Source: a virus
Length of the DNA stretch: 41,030 nt
Virus record (IMG/VR): IMGVR_UViG_3300032083_001940
Span: 1-41,030 of that record
Direction: 5' to 3' (one strand)
Below are positions 21,966-31,079 of the stretch, one piece after another. The position numbers were made by a program, and so were the translations under genes. Numbering within the stretch: the stretch's first letter is position 1; every line of letters starts with the position of its first letter. A model generated the notes under the pieces. It saw only the letters and a program-made list of their open reading frames with translations, had not been told where the DNA came from and ran no database searches.

Positions 21966-22525
21966 TGTTCTCCGCACTATTAATCGACCCAGGTACTCGA
22001 CACACAGGCCTAGCACACGTAGTGATAGAGAAGAGCGGTATGACTATAATAGATGTCTGCCAGGTGACCAACCCACTAGCTGGGAAGTGTAAGGGGTACC
22101 CGATGTATAAGGGTATGATAGAGGCGCTTAGGCCGAAGCTATTGACAGACTACACTGTTGATGCAGTGTACATAGAGGAACCAGCATCTAGTACATTCCC
22201 CAACCAGGGGATGTTCTTCCTCGCAGGGGCACTATACGCCATCTGCAAGTGGAGCGTCTGTGAAGATACACAAACCATCAACCCCCGAATATGGACTAGG
22301 GGAGTAAAGAAACCAGATAGAAAAGAGTTACTGCAAGACGTCTACGGAGCCTGGGGCACATGGCCTGGGGCCGAGAGGTTCGATACTCGGGATGAGTTCG
22401 GAGTAGGGAACACGGACTTCAAAAAGGAGAAGGGATGTGGTGTCTACCCTGACTTCTTGGATGCAGTGGGAATAGGACACTATCTATGCATAGAACACAA
22501 AACAAAAGGAAAGAAACATGTATAA
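21965..22525 (+). CDS. RuvC-like Holliday junction resolvase
   Basis: A 186-residue RNase H-fold protein: LLIDPGTRHTGLAHVV (first Asp), AVYIEEPASS (Glu), and YPDFLDAVGIGHYL (C-terminal acidic residues). This is the RuvC pattern, used to cut four-way junctions before packaging. GGGAGG lies eight bases before ATG 21965, preferred over an upstream TTG (21944). The start overlaps the phosphoesterase end by one base. Divergent from bacterial RuvC, so substrate preference is inferred. Confidence 0.75.
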   Translation: MFSALLIDPGTRHTGLAHVVIEKSGMTIIDVCQVTNPLAGKCKGYPMYKGMIEALRPKLLTDYTVDAVYIEEPASSTFPNQGMFFLAGALYAICKWSVCEDTQTINPRIWTRGVKKPDRKELLQDVYGAWGTWPGAERFDTRDEFGVGNTDFKKEKGCGVYPDFLDAVGIGHYLCIEHKTKGKKHV

Positions 22526-22688
22526 CATGCTTATGGAACTACTAGTTAAATACGTCTTTAAAAGTGAATTGGTACACAGGAAGATCCTAGACTTGGCCGC
22601 CAGTACGGACAATAAGATCGATGACATTGCTGCTCCAGCATTGATCGCTGCTATGAAAAGCATCGCTGTGTCCTTAGGAAAGAAATAA
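22518..22688 (+). CDS. Hypothetical small protein, 56 residues
   Basis: It encodes MYNMLMELLVKYVFKSELVH and ends KSIAVSLGKK. AAAGGAAAG precedes ATG 22518, and the gene overlaps the resolvase by eight bases. Helical, amphipathic; no recognised motif. It is placed directly before the sigma-like gene and may be co-translated with it. Confidence 0.55.
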   Translation: MYNMLMELLVKYVFKSELVHRKILDLAASTDNKIDDIAAPALIAAMKSIAVSLGKK

Positions 22689-22691
22689 ACC

Positions 22692-23216
22692 ATGGCTATC
22701 TACACCGATATTGACCAGCTACTGATCGAATACACGGAGGACGTTCGTGATAGGCTGGCACGCAACGTCATGTACTGGAGTAAGAGTTACCCACACCTGA
22801 ACGATATACTAGACGACGGCTATATAGTTATGTATAGCCTTTTTCTAGATGAGGAAAAGGGGTGGGATCCTGAAGTGGAGGAGTTCATTACATGGGCGAT
22901 ACGCTGCCAGGACAAAGCTCGGTATCGATACTGGGCTAACTGGAATAAGATGATACCCAAGGATGTTGTTCGACCACGACAGTGGGAGACCCTGGGTACT
23001 GTAGAGTGGAAACCAGACGTCAAGGAAGAGGTGATATTAAGTTACCTCTCTAAGACCGAAAGGATTGTTTGGGATCTATATTTACAGGGATACAACTACG
23101 AAGGAATCGGGATGGAACTTGGAATGGATGCGACATCAGTGCGGCAACACTTCTGTAGAGGAAGAAGGCGACTACGAGAGAAGATGCGACAAGTGGACTG
23201 GGACGAGATTCGATAA
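22692..23216 (+). CDS. RNA polymerase sigma-factor-like protein
   Basis: A 174-residue protein. Residues about 116-166 match sigma-70 region 4: LSKTERIVWDLYLQGYNYEG and then IGMELGMDATSVRQHFCRGR, with the helix-turn-helix that contacts the -35 element. The N-terminal part (MYWSKSYPHLNDILDDGYIV, WAIRCQDKARYRYWANWNK) could correspond to a reduced region 2. It is the last gene of the rightward unit, right before the terminator. That suits a middle-to-late regulator redirecting host polymerase to the leftward structural genes. Region 4 is clear; regulator role is inferred. Confidence 0.75.
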   Translation: MAIYTDIDQLLIEYTEDVRDRLARNVMYWSKSYPHLNDILDDGYIVMYSLFLDEEKGWDPEVEEFITWAIRCQDKARYRYWANWNKMIPKDVVRPRQWETLGTVEWKPDVKEEVILSYLSKTERIVWDLYLQGYNYEGIGMELGMDATSVRQHFCRGRRRLREKMRQVDWDEIR

Positions 23217-23221
23217 CAGCA

Positions 23222-23248
23222 GCCTCCGGGAAACCGGGGGCTTTTTTT
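23222..23248 (+). terminator. Rho-independent terminator of the rightward unit
   Basis: GCCTCCGG-GAAA-CCGGGGGC (23222-23241), an eight-pair stem with one G-U pair and a GNRA loop, followed by seven T. It lies six bases after the sigma-like gene. Confidence 0.9.
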
Positions 23249-23254
23249 AGGCAC

Positions 23255-23286
23255 AAAAAAATACCCACCTCCCTAAGGAAGTAGGT
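23255..23286 (-). terminator. Rho-independent terminator of the leftward structural unit
   Basis: On the minus strand ACCTACTTCC-TTAG-GGAGGTGGGT forms a ten-pair stem with two G-U pairs, followed by A and seven T. It closes the leftward unit just downstream of the holin-like gene, back to back with the rightward terminator. Confidence 0.8.
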
Positions 23287-23290
23287 ACCC

Positions 23291-23309
23291 ACCCCGAGGG
23301 CATCGGGGT
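23291..23309 (-). other. Perfect 7-bp hairpin before the leftward terminator
   Basis: ACCCCGA-GGGCA-TCGGGGT is a perfect inverted repeat between the last leftward gene and its terminator. It has no T-run of its own; it may protect the 3' end of the transcript or assist termination. Confidence 0.5.
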
Positions 23310-23333
23310 GTCGGAGGGCAATTCTTTAATCTA

Positions 23334-23558
23334 TTAGTCGCGGTGGACGACTCTGCCAGCCAGCCTGTCAATGATTCTTTCAGTGTCTCGCTTATGGTCG
23401 TGCCGTAGCTCTGTTAGAGCCTCTGCTATGTGCAGCAGGTGAAGGCAGATCTCTTTCTGTACATATTTTTCATCGTTGGAAAGCATTTTATTTATCAAGG
23501 TATTCAGTACGGGAATACCTAAGATAGCGCCTACCACGACCATCACTTCGGGGTTCAT
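23334..23558 (-). CDS. Small single-pass membrane protein, holin-like by position
   Basis: A 74-residue protein starting MNPEVMVVVGAILGIPVLNT, one hydrophobic segment, then a charged helical tail (HLLHIAEALTELRHDHKRDT). ATG 23558 has GGAG nine bases upstream; the longer start at 23591 would overlap the preceding gene. It is the last gene of the late unit, a common place for holins and other lysis genes. Only size, one membrane segment and position support a lysis role. Confidence 0.5.
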   Translation of the reverse strand: MNPEVMVVVGAILGIPVLNTLINKMLSNDEKYVQKEICLHLLHIAEALTELRHDHKRDTERIIDRLAGRVVHRD

Positions 23559-23562
23559 TTTT

Positions 23563-23790
23563 TCAATCTCCAAATAGCTGTAGTAATTCATCTTCGGTTA
23601 GTCCCAGCGCTTCTAGCTTAGCTAGGCCGGACTCTCGTATCAATCTTTTATCGTCTAGTGCTTGCTTCTCCGCAGCACGATCTACGGTATTCTGTGTCCA
23701 CTCAGCCTTAACCGCCTGCATTTCCTCTGAACCAAGCAGAACGCGGTTACCGTCAACTAGTTTATACATCTTAGTTTGATCTTTGGCCAT
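23563..23790 (-). CDS. Small tail-associated protein, 75 residues
   Basis: It begins MAKDQTKMYKLVDGNRVLL and contains EEMQAVKAEWTQNT, a pattern seen in short proteins following phage tail-fibre genes. It ends LGLTEDELLQLFGD. It follows the fibre genes and precedes the holin-like gene. It may assist fibre assembly; no direct evidence. Confidence 0.6.
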   Translation of the reverse strand: MAKDQTKMYKLVDGNRVLLGSEEMQAVKAEWTQNTVDRAAEKQALDDKRLIRESGLAKLEALGLTEDELLQLFGD

Positions 23791-23799
23791 TATAATCTC

Positions 23800-25149
23800 C
23801 TACGCCTTGTATCCATATAGTGTAACTGTGCCTGTGCCTCGGAAGTTCCCGGACTCCCAGGCTAGTTGTATTGCGTTAACCACAGTAGTACTTGCCCGAT
23901 AGCCACTACCCTTGACTACTAGGAATTCTCCTCCGGTCATTTGCCACACAGAGTGGAAGTATACGTGGGTATAGCCTGAAACCGCGGGGTCAACTACGCT
24001 GATCGTCCCATCCATCGTCTCCGTATTACCACACCCATTACTGGATCCAGCGCTCCTCACGGATATATTAGCTGCTGCCGTAGAGTGACCACTGGATGTG
24101 GTGGCAGATCCAGTATCTAGATCCCACCGAGCCCACTGGTAATCACTGGCTCCGGTATCATAGGAGGAACCATTGTTGGTACTAGTGGTGACTAGTATAC
24201 CCACATCACTGGTGGTAGGTCCTACCCCGACTAATGCAATTCTGTACTGCGAGTAAGTTGTGGAAAGGCCGGTAAAGGATACGGCTGAGGCTGTTGCGGA
24301 TAGGGTAGTCTGTGAAACTTTAACCCAATCAGAACCGGTGGTATTAGCATCGGTGTACGCCTTAATGGATTGTTGGCTGGCCAGCTTAGAGTTGCTATCT
24401 CCCGCCATGTTATCTTCATCTAGTATAGCAGTAGAAGAGACACCCGTAGCGAATGTAATCTTCTCGATGGTCATGTCGGTGCCGTCAATGTCCCCATCGG
24501 AGTTGACCGAAGCTACGACTGAGTTAGCGCTGTCCCGGATGTTAACCAGGTTAACGCCAGCAGCATCACCTAAAGTCAGGTCAACGTCAGCATTACTGTG
24601 TAGAGCTATGTGGTTAGTGCTAGTACTAATGATCTCATTCGCTTGCACATCTAGGTCACCACCCAGTTGAGGTGTGGTGTCCCCCGCCATTGACGTGATA
24701 AATGCTTCATTAAGGTTACTAAACCAGGTTATTCTGTAGTTGGTGATATCCCCACTAACAATCGACGAATGCCCAGGGCTAAGGTAGACCTCTGCCACAG
24801 GAAACAATCCAGTTAAGATCGCTGGGGCAGACGGGGAGGCTGCCTCTGTTCCTGCTATAATGCTCACAGTTCCATCTGCTTTGCTAAGCGCTATCACATC
24901 AATCCTGGGGTTTCCCGAAGGTGCTGCTAGTGTCGGTGAGGATTGGGAGGCAACCACTATTGGCTCTTCTCCTGGGTAGTTATATATCACCCCGGCCCCA
25001 ATCAACATAGTCATGTTGGGTGATGCTTGCGGGGAGACATGAAACAAATTACCACAACCGCGCTCAAACACCTCCATCCCGTTGTCTATTTCACTAGCAT
25101 AGGACTGGGTGTTATCTGTAGTGTTGGGTGCGTTGTATGCATTAGTCAT
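23800..25149 (-). CDS. Tail fibre protein, paralogue 2
   Basis: A 449-residue fibre. It shares with the upstream fibre an N-terminal attachment region (NGMEVFERGCGNLFHVSPQA), a middle of repeats (DTTPQLGGDLDVQANEIIST, IALHSNADVDLTLGDAAG) and a segment with TAILDEDNMAGDSNSKLASQ. From about residue 285 the two diverge; this C-terminal domain (TYSQYRIALVGVGPTTSDVG onward) probably binds the receptor. It starts one base inside the upstream gene's stop. Tandem duplication is visible directly; host-range role is inferred from position and pattern. Confidence 0.82.
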   Translation of the reverse strand: MTNAYNAPNTTDNTQSYASEIDNGMEVFERGCGNLFHVSPQASPNMTMLIGAGVIYNYPGEEPIVVASQSSPTLAAPSGNPRIDVIALSKADGTVSIIAGTEAASPSAPAILTGLFPVAEVYLSPGHSSIVSGDITNYRITWFSNLNEAFITSMAGDTTPQLGGDLDVQANEIISTSTNHIALHSNADVDLTLGDAAGVNLVNIRDSANSVVASVNSDGDIDGTDMTIEKITFATGVSSTAILDEDNMAGDSNSKLASQQSIKAYTDANTTGSDWVKVSQTTLSATASAVSFTGLSTTYSQYRIALVGVGPTTSDVGILVTTSTNNGSSYDTGASDYQWARWDLDTGSATTSSGHSTAAANISVRSAGSSNGCGNTETMDGTISVVDPAVSGYTHVYFHSVWQMTGGEFLVVKGSGYRASTTVVNAIQLAWESGNFRGTGTVTLYGYKA

Positions 25150-26483
25150 TAGGATACCGCTCCGTATAGTGTAATTGTTCCGTCTTCAACAGTCCCGCTT
25201 GCAAATACAAACCGAATAGCATCTGTTGCGGATGCAAACTTACAGCTGCCCCCACCGGACTCCGTTACAATACTACCGGCCGCGGTGATGTAGGAGTAGT
25301 CCCACGTAACACGAGTTTGACCAGAACTGTCATGGTTAAATATCCGTAGTTCACCGGTCACGCCCTCGTTAGTGGCGTTACCCACGGCCTGCCAGGCTGT
25401 GAATAGCCGACTATCACTATCATCGTACCGACCATTGAGTGCTGATGAATCCCTATTGATACTGCCCCAAGCATACGCGGCTGCACTAGACTCAAAGGTG
25501 GAGCCGTTGTCGGTGCTAAGCCGAACAAAGAAGCCCTGACCATCGGTAGTTGGCCGTATATTCCGTATTACGGCCACATAGTACTCGTACGTGGAACTTA
25601 GACCCGTGAAGTCTATGGCCGTAGATGTTGCCGCGGTGGTCTCACTAATCTTTTTAAAGTCACCAGAAGCTGCCGTGTCCACGTAAGCCTTGATTGACTG
25701 CTGTGTACACAGGGAGGAGTTAGAGTCCGAAGCCATATTGTCTTCATCTAAGATGGCGGTGGCCGATACTCCTGTAGCGAAGGTTAGTTTATCTACCGTT
25801 AGGTCGGTTCCGTCAATATCTCCGTCCGAGTTAATAGACGCTACCTCGGATGCCGCACTGTCCATGATGGATATCTTATTGGCACCGGCTGTATCACCTA
25901 ATGTTATGTCTATGTCATCATTACTGTGTAGTGCAATGGGGTTGGACCCTGTACTGATGATCTCGTGTGTCTGTACATCTAAGTCACCTCCGAGCTGCGG
26001 TGTAGTATCCGCCAATACGGAGCTTAAGCCCGTTCCCGGGTTGACGTTACCGAACCAAGCAGGACGCTCATCGGTTATCTGTGTCTTAATAATAGACGTG
26101 TCGCTTGTAGCCAGAAGTATCTGAGCCAACGGGATCTTACCAGAGGTAATGGCTGGCGCGGAAGGTGAAGCAGCCTCTGCCCCACCAATGACTGATATGG
26201 CTCCACTGGTGGCGTCTACTACTACTCTATCAATCCTAGGGTTGACAGAGGGGGCAGTAATGGCACCACTAGTAGTGGCGGCTACGCTAGTCGGAGCGCT
26301 ACCCGGGCCATCGAACAGAACACCGGCGGCGATCTGCACGGACATACCGGGAGTGTCCAGAGGGGCGACGTGGAACTGTGTGCCGCATCCCTGTTCAATA
26401 ATCTCGAAAGCATTGTCAATATTTGATGTATAGGCCGCCGTTGACTGCGTCTTGACTGGCCGTGTGTATTTATCCGTACTCAT
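25149..26483 (-). CDS. Tail fibre protein, paralogue 1
   Basis: A 444-residue fibre paralogous to the gene downstream. Shared blocks include AFEIIEQGCGTQFHVAPLDT near the start, ADTTPQLGGDLDVQTHEIIS, NSDGDIDGTDLTVDKLTFAT and AILDEDNMASDSNSSL. The C-terminal part (from about 280) differs strongly (TYEYYVAVIRNIRPTTDGQG), so the pair may recognise different receptors or form a hetero-fibre. The start overlaps the J-like gene by four bases (ATGA). Confidence 0.82.
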   Translation of the reverse strand: MSTDKYTRPVKTQSTAAYTSNIDNAFEIIEQGCGTQFHVAPLDTPGMSVQIAAGVLFDGPGSAPTSVAATTSGAITAPSVNPRIDRVVVDATSGAISVIGGAEAASPSAPAITSGKIPLAQILLATSDTSIIKTQITDERPAWFGNVNPGTGLSSVLADTTPQLGGDLDVQTHEIISTGSNPIALHSNDDIDITLGDTAGANKISIMDSAASEVASINSDGDIDGTDLTVDKLTFATGVSATAILDEDNMASDSNSSLCTQQSIKAYVDTAASGDFKKISETTAATSTAIDFTGLSSTYEYYVAVIRNIRPTTDGQGFFVRLSTDNGSTFESSAAAYAWGSINRDSSALNGRYDDSDSRLFTAWQAVGNATNEGVTGELRIFNHDSSGQTRVTWDYSYITAAGSIVTESGGGSCKFASATDAIRFVFASGTVEDGTITLYGAVS

Positions 26484-29400
26484 AAATCCCTTACCCCCAC
26501 GTGGTAGCCCGTTATCTGTGCTGGGGCTTCAGCGGTTAATACTTTAATCCTGAATTGCACGTATCGTGCAGTAATTTCCCCGGGCGTATTCCACGACCGG
26601 TAATTAGATATCTCTGCGACGGCTGATTTAATCGTCGTCTGCCCTGTACTAGCGTTTGCCACTAACTTGAACTTAACGTATCGTGCGTTTATCTGTCCAG
26701 CATCGAACTGCTGGAACCCACTATAGGCTCCCGCCGAAGTCTTACTATCAAATAAGACAGTCACATTCGGTGTACCGGTAGTGGCTGGTCTGAATAACTC
26801 CGTTACCACATCCGCGTCGATGTTAACCACAATGTTAGACCCTAGATCTATCTCTTCAGTCTCGAAGCTGCCAACCCCAATGACGTCATCCAAAGGAAAC
26901 GTAGTCGCACTAGCGCTTTGAGCCGCCCGCGTATTGGCAGGTATTAGGGTGTTAGTGTGGTGCAGTATCATGTCTACGGGTGTGCCTCGTTCTGTGATCA
27001 AGTTAACCGTACTGGCATCCCCTGAAGCGGGCTCACCATCTAGTCGGTACTTTATCTGCAGGCGAGGGTTCACATCACCAGAAGTTCCTGGCATCAAGGC
27101 GGAATCAAGTGTTCCAAAAGCCCAGACAGCTGTATCCGATCCCAGATCTATCTCCTGAAACTCCGCCGTACACTCCTCTTCGAAGGTACGATTACCCCAA
27201 CCGAAAGACTCATCTCCCGTATCACCTTCATCAGTGATAAGGTCATCAGTCTCTGGTATCAGATCACCAGTGTGGTGTTGGGTAAAGTTAACCAAGGTTC
27301 CTTGGAAGTGAGCAGCGTCTGTGTGCTTGAATTCCGTATTAGGAGTCTGTGTGTTAGTAACAGTAAACGTCGCTACCGCAGGGATGTCACTCTCGTTACC
27401 TGTGGTATCTACTGCCTTTATTAATAGTTTATGTGTATCAGGACCAAATGCTCGGTGGAAGACTTCCGTCTTGTGAACGTTAGCGATGATCTGGGCATCT
27501 TCCCAGGTTGGCCCCCGTTTGATCCTATATCCCGATAAGTCCAAGTCGGTAACCTTATCCCAACTTAGGGTAATAAATACTCCATTCTGCTGCACATTAA
27601 CGTTCTGTACGTTGCCAGGTTTAGCAGTCTTACCAACCACGTAGTGATCGAATACCCCAGACCAGGTGGACTTTATACCAACAGAGTCAATAAAGCGTAT
27701 ACGGACGTCGTGGTTTACTCCATCCCTAACGTTAGTTAAGTGAACGGAAGATCGGTCACCGGAGAAACGACCAGCTGGTTGCCACGTAATCTGTCCAGAT
27801 TCTCGTACCTGAACCTCCACCTGACCACCGTTGGTGATGAAGCCACTCCCCGCAATATCCCATGTAGCCTTAATGCGGCTGATAACAGTACCGTCCCCAA
27901 GGTTCAATAAGTCATCCGTACCTGAGCTCAGTGCCAAGCCGGTTGGGGCCTGTATAGATCCTATCTTAGGTAGGGAGGTATTAGGGTTAGGGTCAACCTC
28001 TGTCTCATCCGTGGTAGGATCGAAGTCATATATGTTGGATGCCCACTCCCTGGCCACTAGTTTAACACCTAGGGTTGGGGCAGTTGTATCCTGGTCGTCA
28101 TCATCTAGGGCGGCAAGCTGCCACTCTTGTACTACAAATAACTTCTGTGTCCAACCAGCGTCCTCGTGTGTGAGGTAGAATGTATCACCGATAAACAACG
28201 GGTAGGCAGCGAGGTCAAATTCACCCTCCACCATTATCTCTTGTCGCATCTTGTTTAGTCGTATCTTAGCCAAACGCTGGGCTTGGGAAGGAGAGGCCAC
28301 AGCCTTAAGCTCGATGTCCTCTATTAACTCTATATCATTATCGTCGGCCTTAGCTGCTGCATCCACAACAGAGGGGAAGTCAGATTCCTGCCAGGAGTTC
28401 TCTTCCGCAATGTACGTTCCCTTAATCGTGTTGAATCGATCCCGAAACGGTACCCTGTTGGATATCTTAAACTTACCTATAATATGGTCATCAGTCAGGG
28501 TAAGTATGGGTGTCTTGTTTTCCCCAGGGAATATATACCATTGACCACCTGCGTAGGCCAGGGTTCCATCCATGGCGTTGAGGATATGAGTGATGTTATC
28601 AATCATCGCATCCTTGGTATCTAATACTGTGTGTACAGCATACCGGGGTTCGGTTGTGCCATCTGCCTTAACTACCGACTCATCACATAGATTAGCGGCA
28701 GCGATGAACGAGGCTTCATTAAGATCCGCCTCCGGTATCTTGGCACCGTATCGGGTGTTAGTTAGGTAGTCTCGTAGGACTAATGCGGCATTACTGTTCC
28801 AGTAGGTGGTGCTGGTTCTGGGATCATACAGCTTCTTGCCCTGTACGATAGCACCCAGGTTGGGGGCCCCATTCGGGAATACATCGTTGTCCGCGGAGAA
28901 CCTACCGTATAGGTACGCAACCCCGTTACCGGTATGGTTGCTAGTCCACTGCCGTACCTCTGCGGTTAGGCTTTGTCTGGCTAACTGGGGGTCTGTTCCC
29001 AAGGCGTACTCTAGCCTAGCCTTATCGCCAAACTCCCTACCTCCCACTTCGATTACCTCTTCGTAACCGGTGTCAGTACTCGTACCAGCAGTCGTAGTAG
29101 CGTTAGAGACAAACACTTTAGTGTCTCCCTCTACCTTAATATACCACTGTATGGTGACAGTTCCACCACTGAAGGTGCGTTGCTCTTCCACGTTGTATGA
29201 TGTGGAACCTAGGGTAACGGTTCGTTTACCATCCCCATCGATCACCACACTAGCAGTCTCGCCGTCATAGGTAACCGTGCCTGTACTAAGTAGGTTGTTA
29301 GCTGCAGTCTCTCCAGCCTTTAGTATGACATGCTCTTGTATCGTCCCGGGGTTACCACGATGATGGGTGGGCAGGGCCGTGTCCATCGTTAAGGTTCGAT

Positions 29401-29965
29401 TAGCTTTATCCTTAGCCGAGACTATACGGGTAGTTCCCTGAACGCTGTCTTCCGTTGCTGGGTTACCCGCCACCTTGATCTTATCCCCCACAGCGATTGC
29501 TTCGTATAGAGGAGTCTTGGCCGTGTACATAGTTAGTGTTAAACCGTCTGAGGAACAGGTGTGTATCCCGTCTCCCGATGAGTGTACCCTATTAGCGTGG
29601 TTGAGGTTAATCAGATCACCATCTAATACGAACTTCTCCACTGTCTGTATTTCATGGTCCGCTATAGCTACGACCATGTGTAGATCAGCAGTGGTATCCG
29701 CTGATGTATCACTAAAGATCAAGTGACCAGATGCCTGTACTCGTCCGTATACAATACGTCTAGTACCTACTGGTTCCTTAATCGTGAGGGTTCGGTTGAA
29801 CTTCTGCTCACCACCACCTCCGCCGCCACCTTGGCTGGGGGCAAAGGCCTGTGATAAGAAGATCTTAAATAGGCCGCCGAGTAGACGACCAAAGAGTCCT
29901 CCACCAAACAGTCCGCCGAACTGGCCACCAAATACGGTGCCTAATAACCCGAGTCCACCACCCAT
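26480..29965 (-). CDS. Tail tip attachment (host specificity) protein, lambda J-like
   Basis: A 1161-residue central tail-tip protein. It opens with a Gly-rich stretch (residues 1-55), then the J-type core beginning EPVGTRRIVYGRVQASGHLI, and later GGQWYIFPGENKTPILTLTD and KATWDIAGSGFITNG. Its later part has fibronectin-like beta domains (VQNVNVQQNGVFITLSWDKV, then YRIKRG). It follows K-like and L-like genes, as in lambda. J-type proteins close the tail tip and mediate binding to the host. It ends ITGYHVGVRDL and overlaps the first fibre gene by four bases. Confidence 0.9.
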   Translation of the reverse strand: MGGGLGLLGTVFGGQFGGLFGGGLFGRLLGGLFKIFLSQAFAPSQGGGGGGGEQKFNRTLTIKEPVGTRRIVYGRVQASGHLIFSDTSADTTADLHMVVAIADHEIQTVEKFVLDGDLINLNHANRVHSSGDGIHTCSSDGLTLTMYTAKTPLYEAIAVGDKIKVAGNPATEDSVQGTTRIVSAKDKANRTLTMDTALPTHHRGNPGTIQEHVILKAGETAANNLLSTGTVTYDGETASVVIDGDGKRTVTLGSTSYNVEEQRTFSGGTVTIQWYIKVEGDTKVFVSNATTTAGTSTDTGYEEVIEVGGREFGDKARLEYALGTDPQLARQSLTAEVRQWTSNHTGNGVAYLYGRFSADNDVFPNGAPNLGAIVQGKKLYDPRTSTTYWNSNAALVLRDYLTNTRYGAKIPEADLNEASFIAAANLCDESVVKADGTTEPRYAVHTVLDTKDAMIDNITHILNAMDGTLAYAGGQWYIFPGENKTPILTLTDDHIIGKFKISNRVPFRDRFNTIKGTYIAEENSWQESDFPSVVDAAAKADDNDIELIEDIELKAVASPSQAQRLAKIRLNKMRQEIMVEGEFDLAAYPLFIGDTFYLTHEDAGWTQKLFVVQEWQLAALDDDDQDTTAPTLGVKLVAREWASNIYDFDPTTDETEVDPNPNTSLPKIGSIQAPTGLALSSGTDDLLNLGDGTVISRIKATWDIAGSGFITNGGQVEVQVRESGQITWQPAGRFSGDRSSVHLTNVRDGVNHDVRIRFIDSVGIKSTWSGVFDHYVVGKTAKPGNVQNVNVQQNGVFITLSWDKVTDLDLSGYRIKRGPTWEDAQIIANVHKTEVFHRAFGPDTHKLLIKAVDTTGNESDIPAVATFTVTNTQTPNTEFKHTDAAHFQGTLVNFTQHHTGDLIPETDDLITDEGDTGDESFGWGNRTFEEECTAEFQEIDLGSDTAVWAFGTLDSALMPGTSGDVNPRLQIKYRLDGEPASGDASTVNLITERGTPVDMILHHTNTLIPANTRAAQSASATTFPLDDVIGVGSFETEEIDLGSNIVVNIDADVVTELFRPATTGTPNVTVLFDSKTSAGAYSGFQQFDAGQINARYVKFKLVANASTGQTTIKSAVAEISNYRSWNTPGEITARYVQFRIKVLTAEAPAQITGYHVGVRDL

Positions 29966-30405
29966 TACTTAATTAATCTCCAACATTTCAATATCTTAGC
30001 GTCATGTAACGCTAGGTAATCCACACCATACTCTTTGGATGCGAATACTACTCGTCCGGCCTCGACCATTCCTGCATTATGCTGCCCGTCTCTGTTGAGA
30101 TAGACACATACATCCCCGGTACGGGCCATTAATTCTGGTAACTCTTTCCCTCCCAGGTGCATTATACCTGCATGTAGGGCTTCGAATATACTACCGTTCT
30201 TTCCGTGACCTCCGTCCTTATCGTCGTAAGGGGAGTACACTCCGTCCCGCACACATGTTTCAAATACGTCTACGTCCGTCATTGCCTTAATGAAACCATT
30301 ACAGAACTGGCAGCAGTCAAACTCTCCCCACTTCCATCCTGTCTCTTTACATCTATCTATATAACTGAATAATCTACTGTCTGCGTCTGGTAGTCTTGTC
30401 AACAT
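29965..30405 (-). CDS. Tail assembly protein with Cys peptidase-like motif (K-like, NlpC/P60-type)
   Basis: A 146-residue protein. GWKWGEFDCCQFCNGFIKAM matches the DCxxF active-cysteine motif of phage tail NlpC/P60-like (DUF6950) proteins, and ARTGDVCVYLN followed by GQHNAGMVEAGRVVF gives the likely His region. Proteins of this kind sit next to J and assist tail-tip assembly or cell-wall passage. The start follows AAAGGG with a 10-base gap. It overlaps the J-like gene by one base. Confidence 0.75.
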   Translation of the reverse strand: MLTRLPDADSRLFSYIDRCKETGWKWGEFDCCQFCNGFIKAMTDVDVFETCVRDGVYSPYDDKDGGHGKNGSIFEALHAGIMHLGGKELPELMARTGDVCVYLNRDGQHNAGMVEAGRVVFASKEYGVDYLALHDAKILKCWRLIK

Positions 30406-30429
30406 TGCTTATATGCCCTTTGTTTGCCC

Positions 30430-30494
30430 TGTACTGGCGTTTCTACCAGTACCCTATGGTATACTACCCGTGGATAGCGATATGCTCACCACGG
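30430..30494 (-). other. Intergenic hairpins between L-like and K-like genes
   Basis: Two inverted repeats lie in a 110-base noncoding gap (30406-30515). GTACTGG (30431-30437) pairs with CCAGTAC (30446-30452); CCGTGG (30468-30473) pairs with CCACGG (30489-30494). Neither is followed by a T-run. They may be RNA-processing or regulatory structures in the late transcript. Confidence 0.45.
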
Positions 30495-30515
30495 CCCTTT
30501 AAATAGCCTCTATGG

Positions 30516-31079
30516 CTAATCTTGCTCTTTCCACTTGACGTCCTTATTCTGCAGTTCTGCCACAAAGTTAAAGAACTGGTCAGTGGGATGATCCAATCTT
30601 TGATCCTCTGGTGTCCATCGTCGGACCCTAGGTCTCTCTAAGTCACTGAGTTCGTGTTGTACTAACACGGAGACTGCAGCTTCCCGGCCAGTCTTCTCGA
30701 TATCTGCGCTGTCAACCAGGCCACTGAAGACTTGATCAGGTACCCCGATAATGACTCCATTAGAGTCAACCAGTGCCAGTTTCAAGATAGCCTTGTTACC
30801 AAACGTGGTATCGTTCAGTACGGCGGAGATAATAGAGGACGGTACCCCGGATAGTGTAAGTGTCATGCTATGTGCGGTTAGGTCATCGGACTCTCTCAGC
30901 TCACTGATGGAGGCCAGGTTTCCAGTTCCCAGGTAGTCATTCCCGTCGTATGTCAATGTACCGACTCCGGTGTGGAAGTACAGTGTAGTTGCCCCGAATT
31001 CAATATCCAATAAGAAGAGAGGATATATAACCTTATCATCAAGAGTATTCTGGAAGGTGGAGTCTAGTGATCTAGCCAT
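30516..31079 (-). CDS. Minor tail protein (DUF2163-like / L-like)
   Basis: A 187-residue protein beginning MARSLDSTFQNTLDDKVIYP, with LYFHTGVGTLTYDGNDYLGT and DLTAHSMTLTLSGVPSSIIS; this is the pattern of DUF2163-type tail-tip proteins (hub/L position). It ends with VRRWTPEDQRLDHPTDQFF. Located between distal-tail-like and K-like genes, as expected for a baseplate hub component. Overlaps its upstream neighbour by one base. Confidence 0.72.
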   Translation of the reverse strand: MARSLDSTFQNTLDDKVIYPLFLLDIEFGATTLYFHTGVGTLTYDGNDYLGTGNLASISELRESDDLTAHSMTLTLSGVPSSIISAVLNDTTFGNKAILKLALVDSNGVIIGVPDQVFSGLVDSADIEKTGREAAVSVLVQHELSDLERPRVRRWTPEDQRLDHPTDQFFNFVAELQNKDVKWKEQD

